Positions 1 through 5,490 of a DNA stretch of 13,220 bases are shown here, in pieces. Origin of the DNA: Candidatus Aminicenantota bacterium (GTDB taxonomy: Bacteria > Acidobacteriota > Aminicenantia > UBA2199); the NCBI GenBank assembly GCA_030612495.1, contig JAUWNT010000055.1, positions 1 to 13,220 on the forward strand, given 5' to 3'. The notes beneath the pieces are model-generated. The model had not been told where the DNA came from and searched no databases. It was given only the letters and a program-made list of their open reading frames with translations. Position 1 is the stretch's first letter. Every line of letters starts with the position of its first letter. Both the position numbers and the translations under genes were made by a program.

Positions 1-72
1 CCATTTTTATTTAAATATTTTTTTTGTAATGGTGGTAATTCTAAAAATTTAATAAATTTCCCTTTATATCAC
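1..72. repeat. Direct repeat, copy A (about 70 bp)
   Basis: This AT-rich stretch is repeated in the same orientation at 5015-5085. The first 20 bases match exactly. A 33-base block (32-64 here, 5045-5077 in the other copy) is also identical, and only a short middle stretch and one later base differ. The copy starts at the window edge, so it may continue to the left. It lies 35 bp beyond the stop of the HlyD-like gene and so closes off the left side of the damaged peptide-export operon. Copy B lies directly upstream of that operon on the minus strand, so copy A may be the upstream region of another minus-strand operon outside the window. No transposase or inverted ends were seen. Confidence 0.9.
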
Positions 73-107
73 CCTATTGCCTCATTTAAGAATCTATATA
101 AAAACTT

Positions 108-638
108 TTAATTTCGCTTAAACTTCTTTAATATCCTGTCAAAAAGCCTTATGTCCTTTATCATTATCTCTGCTTCTCCTTTCATGCCTTCATAATATTC
201 TACCTTTTTACGAAAACTTGTTCTTAAACCATGTTCCAGATTGATTTTTATTAAATATTTACTATTAATTGGAATATCCTCTTTTTCAATTATTATACCT
301 TTAATTAAACCATATTTATAATATGAATATCCTTTAAGTTTGATCTTTACAATCTGGCCTTTTTTTATCTTTACAAAACCTTTTTCAGATACTAATGCTT
401 CTGCATAATATTTCCCTTCTTCCAATGTATCTTTGTATTTTAAAACTGACTCAGTTCTCTTTATTTTAACTTCAACAGAAACTGTCTCAGGATACTTAAT
501 AACCCAGCTTAAAAACAATACTAAAATAAGAACAATAAATATTACACTCATTCCCCATCTTATGACCCATATAGGAACCTTGCCAACTATAGCCTGTATT
601 TCAGGACTTCTATATTTGAGATTTTTATCCTTTTTCAT
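108..638 (-). CDS. Miniature HlyD-family secretion adaptor lacking the coiled-coil hairpin
   Basis: This 176-residue protein has the ends of a HlyD/membrane-fusion adaptor of the kind paired with C39-peptidase ABC exporters. The N-terminus is cytoplasmic and reads 'RSPEIQAIVGKVPIWVIRWG', followed by one membrane segment (about residues 29-47) and a short periplasmic start 'KYPETVSVEV'. From about residue 75 it resumes with the C-terminal beta-barrel part ('GKYYAEALVSEKGFVKIKKG') and ends in the typical 'MKGEAEIMIKDIRLFDRIL'. Family members are usually around 400 residues. The lipoyl/barrel-sandwich first half and the long alpha-helical hairpin that reaches the outer-membrane channel are missing, without loss of frame. 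Its ATG overlaps the stop of the ABC exporter remnant (ATGA), so it is last in the operon. Because the neighbouring genes are also deleted internally, I read this as an in-frame deletion product rather than a natural short adaptor. A functional mini-adaptor cannot be excluded. Confidence 0.8.
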   Translation of the reverse strand: MKKDKNLKYRSPEIQAIVGKVPIWVIRWGMSVIFIVLILVLFLSWVIKYPETVSVEVKIKRTESVLKYKDTLEEGKYYAEALVSEKGFVKIKKGQIVKIKLKGYSYYKYGLIKGIIIEKEDIPINSKYLIKINLEHGLRTSFRKKVEYYEGMKGEAEIMIKDIRLFDRILKKFKRN

Positions 639-832
639 TTTCCAAGCTCCAATTGGTTTTTAATTAAATTATAATATGCTCCCTTCTTCTCTGTAAGTTC
701 TTTATGTGTACCCTCTTCTATTATCATCCCTTTATCAAGTACTACAATCTTATCTGCATTTTTTACTGTGCTTAACCTATGTGCAACTATTACTACTGTT
801 CTGCCTTTAAAAAATTTGTCCAGATTTTCCAT
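635..832 (-). pseudogene. C-terminal tail of ABC ATPase domain (fragment of the exporter)
   Basis: This is the last piece of the broken exporter, about 65 codons. It holds 'GRTVVIVAHRLSTVKNADKI' with the H-loop histidine, then 'VVLDKGMIIEEGTHKEL', which is the usual end of a type-1 exporter ATPase. There is no nucleotide-binding P-loop, so it has no activity alone. The apparent start codon is only the first Met after the deletion junction. The preceding coding sequence, ending in 'QKRWEW', is in another frame. Confidence 0.75.
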
Positions 833-1155
833 TCCCAGCGCTTCTGCTTATCACTATTGCTTATCTTTATCTCTTCTATTCCCTCTATTATATGAATTAA
901 TTTTCCCCTATTAAGTGAATACTGATTGAACATTTTAAAATCAAGAACTTTCCTCTTTCTTAAAAATATAATAACCCATTGAGTTTCCAATAAAAAGCAT
1001 AAGTTCAGCAAAAAATATTATATATACAAATCCTATGTTTTGCTGGGTTACACCAATATCAACAAGTGCCTGATTTAAAAAAGGGCTTACAAAAAGGATT
1101 ATACTCCCTGCACTCATTCCAAGGAAAAGCTGAAATAAATATTTTTTATATGGTT

Positions 1156-1479
1156 TTAGACAGGATCTGCAACATAAACTTTATCTTTTTTTATTTTATA
1201 TACAACAACAAAATGATTCTGGTTCCAGTGAACTATACAGGGAAGAACTGCTTCATTTTTCAAACTTTTGAAATTAATTCTAACTCCTGTAGTTCTAAAT
1301 CCTATGCTTTCTGCTGCCTCACTTATCCCAAACATGGAAACTCCAAGACGTGTTATATTTGATCTGTCCCGTAATTTGTCAAGAGAATAGTTTTTGCCAT
1401 AATATTCTGCAATCATTTTTAAACACGCAGGCCCACAATATACAGCATCATATTGTTTTACAAATGGAAACATTTTCAT
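1156..1479 (-). CDS. Residual C39 (double-glycine leader) peptidase domain ORF
   Basis: This is the first open stretch of the broken exporter, 107 codons from ATG 1479 to the stop created at the first deletion junction. It is a near-complete C39 cysteine peptidase. The oxyanion Gln and catalytic Cys are in 'QYDAVYCGPACL' (Q9, C15), the catalytic His is in 'WNQNHFVVVY' (H89) and the Asp is in 'YVADP' (D105). In exporters of this class the domain sits on the cytoplasmic side and cuts leader peptides after Gly-Gly. As a free domain without transporter it could in principle still cleave, but more likely it is simply what the deletion left. I do not use the further upstream in-frame start at 1626, because it runs through the SPASM gene and has no homology. 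Confidence 0.6.
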   Translation of the reverse strand: MKMFPFVKQYDAVYCGPACLKMIAEYYGKNYSLDKLRDRSNITRLGVSMFGISEAAESIGFRTTGVRINFKSLKNEAVLPCIVHWNQNHFVVVYKIKKDKVYVADPV

Positions 1480-1516
1480 CTTGAATTCCTTAAATTCGAA
1501 ATTACGACTAATTTTT

Positions 1517-2289
1517 TTACTTTTCAGACCAAATCCCTTTATAAGGATCATATTTACAATAGGGGTTTGAATCAAAAATATTATTATTTTTTCTTCTTGC
1601 AATTTCTCTGCAGTCGAAACAAACATATCTTAATTCACAGTCTTTACAAATTTTTACTTTATCTTTTGTAATATTCCAGTATTTCTTAGCCTTTTTCATA
1701 ATATCTTCTATATCGTCTTTGTTTATATCTCCAATAATAATTTCACTGTAAATACAAGGTCTGATTTTCCCATCCTTTGTAATAGCTATCTTTTCCCCCA
1801 GCAACTATTGTATTTTTTATTAAATATATAAAAATCCTCACTAATCCTTTTGAATTTCCCCAAAACCTTTGATCGCTTTTCACATTCATTAAAATTCTTT
1901 TTACGTATTTGTATTTTAATTCTATCGAATAAATCTTCCTCTATATCTCCATAATAAACAATCTTCTCGATTTTTCTGTGACAAAATATTTTCATTATTA
2001 GGAGTATATTAATACCTTCTTCAAGTTCAAGCTCAAAAGAATCTCCTTCATCTTCCTCCCAGTTATCCTGCAATTGAGGGATCCAATCCTTTTCTTCAAT
2101 GTCAATTATTAATTCTTCCTGTTCAAGAGATTGGATTAATTCTAAAATCTCACTATACTTTTTTTCTTTGAATTTTTTAATAAATTTATTTTCTATTTGG
2201 AAAACATTTCCTTTTAAAAAATCAATAATTGCTGAATTCACCGGGCCTTCTTCAATTTTTACAAACTGATGGAATTGCTTAATTTTCAT
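1517..2289 (-). pseudogene. SPASM-domain peptide maturase, grasp-with-spasm (GwsS)-like, frameshifted
   Basis: The first half (about 160 codons from ATG 2289) begins 'MKIKQFHQFVKIEEGPVN' and runs to 'NKKYNSCWG', where a run of five G (plus-strand C at 1795-1799) is one base short. One frame over, the reading continues 'EKIAITKDGKIRPCIYSE' and 'KICKDCELRYVCFDCREIA', ending in 'NPYCKYDPYKGIW'. The Cys spacing (C-x2-C-x5-C-x2-C, then a late C) and the wording match SPASM domains of the grasp-with-spasm maturases that modify Bacteroidetes-type RiPPs with an ATP-grasp partner. SPASM Cys residues bind auxiliary Fe-S clusters. No ATP-grasp gene is nearby, and no radical-SAM CxxxCxxC is visible in the first half. 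At about 255 codons it seems short for the family, so an internal deletion is likely too. The start overlaps the stop of the upstream gene (TAATG), which indicates translational coupling. Confidence 0.78.
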
Positions 2290-3485
2290 TATTTCATTTC
2301 TGTTTCAATTAAATTGAATTTTGTCAATTTTGTGAAATATTCGCCATCCTCCGTAGGTTCTTCCTGATCCCACCAAACATATAATCCTTTGTCAATATTT
2401 ATAATAGTTTTATTGAATCCATTATTGTCATACCATATTGTTCTTATGAATCCCATTCCAATAGGCAACCAAATGCTTTCCAAATAGTTCATATTATTAG
2501 TGTCTATGATATCCAATCTAAATAACATTTTATTTAAGTTTAAATCACCAACAATACCAATTTTATTTTTCCCTACATCGTATAATCCAAAATGGTAAAT
2601 TTTTTCTGGATAAGGTATATACGTCAATCTTGATCTCCACCTTTTAAAAAATCTTTCTGCCCTATCTTGAGAGTTATAAGATCCTAATTTATTCGCATCT
2701 GAGATATCATACTTTTTACCTTTAATAAAAGAAAACTCAACAGATTTTAATTTATTGGTTAATATATTATAAATATAGATAAATTTATCATTAGTATTTG
2801 AATAATAAATTTTCCCATCTTTTTCAAAACCAAAAGGTGATGCCCATAAGTGTCCTTCATAAGTCTCTTTTTTTGTATCTAAATATTCACACACTTTTAT
2901 ATAGAAAGAATGTAATGTTTTTATTTTCTTCGGTTTCCTGTTGGGGATAATTTTAAATAAATTTATTTCAGCTTTTTTAAAGGGTTCTCTTTTCTTTATA
3001 ACAATTTGTTTATTTGCAATAACAAAATATAAATCATTTTTATATTTAAAAAAATCTAAAAAATAAGAGTGACAATCTGTCATTACAGAATAAAGATGTT
3101 TTAAATCCTCATTAAATAACATTATTTTTAATCTCAAATCTCTTACAATATATTTATTTTCAATATACCAGACTCCACAAGACTCTAATAATTCATCCGG
3201 AGATTGTTCATCTCCACTTTTTATAAAAAAAGTCCTTTTTAATTTTCCAGAAACTGTATCTAATATTTTAATATTATTTGAACGTATAGGACGTACATAG
3301 AATTCATTTCTATCAAAATTCACTCCATTTAAAAACCCTTCGTATTTTACTGTACTTGTAATGTTTATGTTTTTTATTAACAATTTATCTATTTCCTTAA
3401 TACTATAGTTTCTTTCAGGTTTTTGAGAACAATAAGGTAGGCAGAACACTGTTATTATTATAATCCAATATTTATTGATATTCAT
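2289..3485 (-). CDS. Exported, probably lipid-anchored, beta-propeller-like protein of unknown function
   Basis: This 398-residue protein starts with a hydrophobic export signal ending 'VFCLPYCSQ'. Cys19 could be a lipidation site, although Tyr before it makes a poor lipobox. The rest is rich in beta-strand-like stretches and Tyr, Phe, Ile and Lys. The motif 'IKSGDEQSPDELLES' followed by 'IENKYIVRD' resembles the first blade of secreted 6-bladed beta-propellers ('GxGPGEF', then 'I-x-D'). No catalytic motif is seen. A strong site (AGGAGG) lies ten bases ahead of the ATG, which overlaps the stop of the preceding 82-codon ORF by four bases. Its own stop overlaps the start of the SPASM maturase. 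Its place inside a peptide maturation/export operon suggests an envelope partner of the peptide system, but that is inference. It is one of the few genes in the operon that looks uninterrupted. Confidence 0.7.
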   Translation of the reverse strand: MNINKYWIIIITVFCLPYCSQKPERNYSIKEIDKLLIKNINITSTVKYEGFLNGVNFDRNEFYVRPIRSNNIKILDTVSGKLKRTFFIKSGDEQSPDELLESCGVWYIENKYIVRDLRLKIMLFNEDLKHLYSVMTDCHSYFLDFFKYKNDLYFVIANKQIVIKKREPFKKAEINLFKIIPNRKPKKIKTLHSFYIKVCEYLDTKKETYEGHLWASPFGFEKDGKIYYSNTNDKFIYIYNILTNKLKSVEFSFIKGKKYDISDANKLGSYNSQDRAERFFKRWRSRLTYIPYPEKIYHFGLYDVGKNKIGIVGDLNLNKMLFRLDIIDTNNMNYLESIWLPIGMGFIRTIWYDNNGFNKTIINIDKGLYVWWDQEEPTEDGEYFTKLTKFNLIETEMK

Positions 3486-3730
3486 ATCAATCTTCCCTCC
3501 TTTAATGTCACAAACCTTTCTAACATTCTTTTTATTGAACGTTTATTCATTTCACAATAAAGCTTATTTACTCTTAGTCTTCCATCTTTTGCAAAATGAA
3601 CATAGCAGCGATCACATAAAAATTTCATATTGCATTTATAACATATTTCCTTGTTTATTTTAATAAAATCTTTAACTATTTTTTTCATCTCTGTTTCAGA
3701 AAGATTTGTTAATTTGAGTTTTTTTGACAC
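3482..3730 (-). CDS. Chimeric small ORF: RiPP-leader-like N-terminus joined to SPASM maturase C-terminus
   Basis: This 82-codon ORF starts at GTG 3730 with a perfect AGGAGG (3738-3743) seven bases upstream, placed across the stop of the preceding gene. Residues 1-17 ('MSKKLKLTNLSETEMKK') look like the leader of the short Bacteroidetes-type natural-product precursors, which continue with a Gly-Gly site. Instead, residues 18-82 are the last part of a radical-SAM/SPASM maturase: C30, C33, C39, C42 and C59 in a C-x2-C-x5-C-x2-C-x16-C pattern, then a basic helix and 'LERFVTLKEGR'. The precursor core, Gly-Gly and nearly all of the maturase are absent. I infer a deletion that joined a precursor gene to the tail of its maturase. 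It could also be a genuine small Cys-rich protein. The next gene overlaps its stop (ATGA). Confidence 0.6.
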   Translation of the reverse strand: MSKKLKLTNLSETEMKKIVKDFIKINKEICYKCNMKFLCDRCYVHFAKDGRLRVNKLYCEMNKRSIKRMLERFVTLKEGRLI

Positions 3731-3741
3731 TTTTTTACCTC

Positions 3742-4869
3742 CTATTTTTTATTTATCGCGGCCGACGATGTTTTTCCTAAATTTATTTTGAAAATCTTAT
3801 TCTTTTCATCTTCAACCCCTATAAAAAAGATTGATTTTTTAAAAAAAATTATGTTCCACTTATACAAATCATATTTAAATTTATCTACTATAAAAAACGA
3901 ATCACAAAGATATTTCCCTTTTGCAGAATAGACTTGGAATCTTAATTCTTTGGCTTTCTCAAACCCATTGTTATAAAAAACAAGAATATTTCCCATACTA
4001 TCGATAATAATTTTTTCAAAAAGAGGCAAATATTTATTAAATTTTATTATTTTTTTAAGATTGGGGAGATTTCTTGATTTTTTCCCTATTTGCTTAAAAT
4101 AAAGTTCCTTCATTTCAGAATCAATTTTCCTTTTTCTTATGTTAATATGGAACTTTAAAATTTCTTTTCCTTTTTTTGATAATAAATTGATATTCCCAGT
4201 TCCTGAATCTGCAACAAGAAGATTAGAATCTTTTGTTTTATTAATATAAACATCCAACTCATATTTTAAAAGAGGAATAAAATTTGATTGGTATGAAGTT
4301 TTAAAAACTTTTTTCTCCTTTCCTTTTTTTAAATCCTTTATAAAAATATTGATACAAGTAATATTTCTTCCTGAATTTGTTAAGAAACTTTTACTTTTAA
4401 TTATTATTTCATTATTCCCGAGGCCCAAAACATCATAAACCGAACAAAAAGTTTTTATCTTTCTTATAAATTTTCCCCTCAAATCGAATACACTGATTCT
4501 TCTTGATGTAGCATACTCACCTATAAGTAAATATTTATTATCGAGTATTGAAAGATTCCCCGGATGATAAAGGTCTCCTGGTCCTCTTCCTTTTCTTCCA
4601 AATTTCTTTATAAAATTCCCATTCTTATCAAATTTATAGACACAGTGTCTTGCTTTATTTCCCAGACCAGTTGCAAAAAAACTCCCGTCCTTTGTAAAGG
4701 CAATATCCCTTATACCCTTAGGAAAATACATATCCCACTCCGTTCCTTTACCGAATTTAGAATCGGGAACAAGCTTAATCTTTCCGCTTTTGTAAATATC
4801 AATAAGACTTGCAAAAGAAAACGAAAAACAAAATAAAAACAAAAATAAAACAATAAAAACCTTTTTCAT
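3742..4869 (-). CDS. Secreted 6-bladed beta-propeller protein (NHL/TolB-like)
   Basis: This 375-residue protein has a clear signal peptide ('MKKVFIVLFLFLFCFSFSFA', cut after about residue 20). The first blades carry 'IRDIAFTKDGSFFAT' (53-67) and 'YKFDKNGNFIKKFGRKGRG' (78-96), then 'NKYLLIGEYATSRRISVFDL' (111-130). This is the pattern of secreted 6-bladed beta-propellers of the NHL-like group. Later blades are weaker but keep 'IDSMGNILVFYNNG'. Such domains are usually binding or scaffold modules in the periplasm or at the cell surface. No enzyme motif is seen. The ATG has GAGG five bases upstream and overlaps the stop of the uvrC fragment. It is the first full gene of the minus-strand operon. 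I recall very similar proteins from Candidatus Aminicenantes, which is the main taxonomic hint, but I cannot check this here. Confidence 0.8.
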   Translation of the reverse strand: MKKVFIVLFLFLFCFSFSFASLIDIYKSGKIKLVPDSKFGKGTEWDMYFPKGIRDIAFTKDGSFFATGLGNKARHCVYKFDKNGNFIKKFGRKGRGPGDLYHPGNLSILDNKYLLIGEYATSRRISVFDLRGKFIRKIKTFCSVYDVLGLGNNEIIIKSKSFLTNSGRNITCINIFIKDLKKGKEKKVFKTSYQSNFIPLLKYELDVYINKTKDSNLLVADSGTGNINLLSKKGKEILKFHINIRKRKIDSEMKELYFKQIGKKSRNLPNLKKIIKFNKYLPLFEKIIIDSMGNILVFYNNGFEKAKELRFQVYSAKGKYLCDSFFIVDKFKYDLYKWNIIFFKKSIFFIGVEDEKNKIFKINLGKTSSAAINKK

Positions 4870-4982
4870 TTATTCCTCTTTTTTAAATTTTTAGCTTTAC
4901 CTATGTATAAAATTTTATTTTTTTTTGACTTAAATAAATATACACCAGGCTTTTCTGGAAAATTATTTCTCTTCTTTATCAC
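4866..4982 (-). pseudogene. uvrC: 5' remnant of uvrC (GIY-YIG nuclease N-terminus)
   Basis: A 38-codon reading frame from a GTG at 4982 contains 'NFPEKPGVYLFKSKKNK' followed by 'ILYIGKAKNLKKR'. This is the N-terminus of the UvrC excision nuclease: the GVY and YIG strands plus the KAKNLK-R segment that carries the first catalytic Arg region. UvrC normally continues for over 500 residues. Here, two codons after 'KKR', a TGA overlaps the ATG of the beta-propeller gene (ATGA), and the GAGG that serves as ribosome site for that gene lies inside the KKR codons. No further uvrC sequence is visible in any frame downstream. I infer that a deletion joined the start of uvrC to the peptide operon, so the fragment may now act as a translated leader. 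The wording is much closer to UvrC than to stand-alone GIY-YIG proteins. Confidence 0.78.
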
Positions 4983-4999
4983 TCTATTTTCTTAGATTT

Positions 5000-5008
5000 A
5001 TTATACCA
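5000..5008 (-). promoter_or_regulatory. Probable extended -10 promoter for the minus-strand peptide operon
   Basis: On the minus strand, TGGTATAAT (a TGn extended -10 with a perfect TATAAT) lies about 20 bases ahead of the GTG of the uvrC fragment. No good -35 is found at normal spacing, where the sequence is AT-rich and belongs to direct repeat copy B. The start of transcription would fall near 4993. It is the only promoter-like site I find for the run of genes down to 108. Confidence 0.5.
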
Positions 5009-5014
5009 TTTTTT

Positions 5015-5085
5015 CCATTTTTATTTAAATATTTTTCATAATGAGTGGTAATTCTAAAAATTTAATAAATTTCCCTTCATATCAC
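5015..5085. repeat. Direct repeat, copy B (about 70 bp)
   Basis: This is the same-orientation partner of the repeat at 1-72, with 20 identical bases at the left end and an identical 33-base block at 5045-5077. It lies between the divergent peptide operon and the cold-shock gene. Its right end (ATCAC) abuts the TTGACA of the cold-shock promoter, and similarity to copy A stops exactly there. It may therefore be an upstream element of minus-strand operons, or the footprint of a duplication whose unit is about 5 kb. Confidence 0.9.
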
Positions 5086-5114
5086 TTGACACCTGCATAA
5101 TTATATAATATAAT
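5086..5114 (+). promoter_or_regulatory. Consensus sigma-70 promoter of the cold-shock gene
   Basis: TTGACA (5086-5091), a 17-base spacer and TATAAT (5109-5114) make a perfect housekeeping promoter. An overlapping second TATAAT at 5104-5109 has too short a spacer. Transcription should start near 5121. Confidence 0.85.
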
Positions 5115-5120
5115 TTTATT

Positions 5121-5232
5121 TCTTAGTAAGTAAAGGTGAGAGATCAAATAATACCCAATAAAAATAACTTTCATTGTAATTATAAATTTCTGCCTCTATT
5201 TGCGTTAAATTTTAAAAAGGAGGGAGATAACA
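5121..5232 (+). promoter_or_regulatory. Long 5' leader of the cold-shock mRNA with strong ribosome site
   Basis: About 110 untranslated bases separate the predicted transcription start from the ATG. They end in AAGGAGGG (5217-5224) nine bases before the start. Cold-shock mRNAs typically have long leaders that fold differently at low temperature, and this length fits. I could not identify a defined cold box or stable stem by eye. Confidence 0.5.
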
Positions 5233-5433
5233 ATGGCTAAAGGAAAAGTTAAATGGTTTAATGCCCAAAAAGGTTTTGGATTCATTGAAATGGAAAATGG
5301 AAAAGATGTTTTTGTCCATCATAATGAAATTCAAGGTCAGGGCTATAAGTCTTTAGAAGAAGGCGAAGAAGTTGAATTTGAGATCAAAAAAGGACCCAAA
5401 GGCGACCAGGCTACAAATGTAGTCAAATTATAG
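5233..5433 (+). CDS. cspA: Cold-shock protein (CspA family)
   Basis: This 66-residue single cold-shock domain is the full length for the family. It has 'GKVKWFNAQKGFGFIEMENG' with RNP1 (KGFGFI, residues 14-19) and RNP2 (VFVHH). It then has the usual 'LEEGEEVEFEIKKGPKGDQA' and a final 'TNVVKL'. Such proteins bind single-stranded RNA and DNA and act as RNA chaperones in the cytoplasm. The ATG is fixed by AAGGAGGG upstream. The gene stands alone on the plus strand, divergent from the peptide operon and convergent with the large DUF5107 gene. The symbol is given at family level, because the paralogue cannot be told from sequence. Confidence 0.96.
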   Translation: MAKGKVKWFNAQKGFGFIEMENGKDVFVHHNEIQGQGYKSLEEGEEVEFEIKKGPKGDQATNVVKL

Positions 5434-5452
5434 GATTATTTCTAAGAATACT

Positions 5453-5484
5453 GTCTTGATTTCCCTTTAAAGGGAAATCAAGAC
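5453..5484. terminator. Perfect 32-bp palindrome, probable bidirectional terminator
   Basis: The arm GTCTTGATTTCCCTTT (5453-5468) is followed immediately by its exact reverse complement (5469-5484), so 14 or so pairs with a TTAA loop can form on either transcript. It lies between the stop codons of the convergent cold-shock and DUF5107 genes, seven bases from the latter. No long U-run follows on either strand, so it could act as a stem-type terminator or RNA 3' stabiliser, or be a protein-binding palindrome. Confidence 0.7.
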
Positions 5485-5490
5485 CTGTGC

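Larger units (their letters stand above)
635..1479 (-). pseudogene. C39-peptidase ABC exporter (bacteriocin/RiPP type) with three internal deletions
   Basis: Pieces of a peptidase-containing ABC transporter lie in the correct order but in different frames. The gene starts at the ATG at 1479 (AAGGA seven bases upstream) with a complete C39 peptidase domain ending in 'VADPV'. At about 1159-1163 the frame shifts directly into 'LKPYKKYLFQLFLGMSAGS', the start of the membrane domain, so the usual linker is gone. That frame runs to about 970, then switches to 'RKRKVLDFKMFNQYS' and 'EIKISNSDKQKRWEW', the region after the last membrane helix, so most helices are missing. At about 830-835 it shifts again into 'MENLDKFFKGRTVVIVAHRL', the H-loop end of the ATPase. 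Walker A, the signature motif and Walker B are lost. An intact member would have around 700 residues, against about 280 codons here. It cannot act as an exporter. It lies 38 nt after the SPASM maturase and overlaps hlyD. Confidence 0.88.

Noticed and set aside
433..663. Plus-strand ORF opposite hlyD, and similar plus-strand ORFs at 1066-1362, 1453-1671, 3475-3663 and 4564-4836
   Set aside because: All are mirror frames of minus-strand genes, with no ribosome site and no recognisable domain.
1480..1626. Longer start for the C39 ORF
   Set aside because: The extra 49 codons run antisense-free through the SPASM gene in a wrong frame, show no C39 homology, and a good start with AAGGA exists at 1479.
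1795..1799. Programmed ribosomal frameshift in the maturase
   Set aside because: No slippery heptamer of the usual kind plus downstream stem was seen, and neighbouring genes are broken as well, so inactivation or a base-count error is simpler.
1..5085. Operon as an insertion sequence or transposon bounded by the 70-bp repeats
   Set aside because: There is no transposase or integrase, the repeats are direct and have no terminal inverted structure, and no target duplication is visible.
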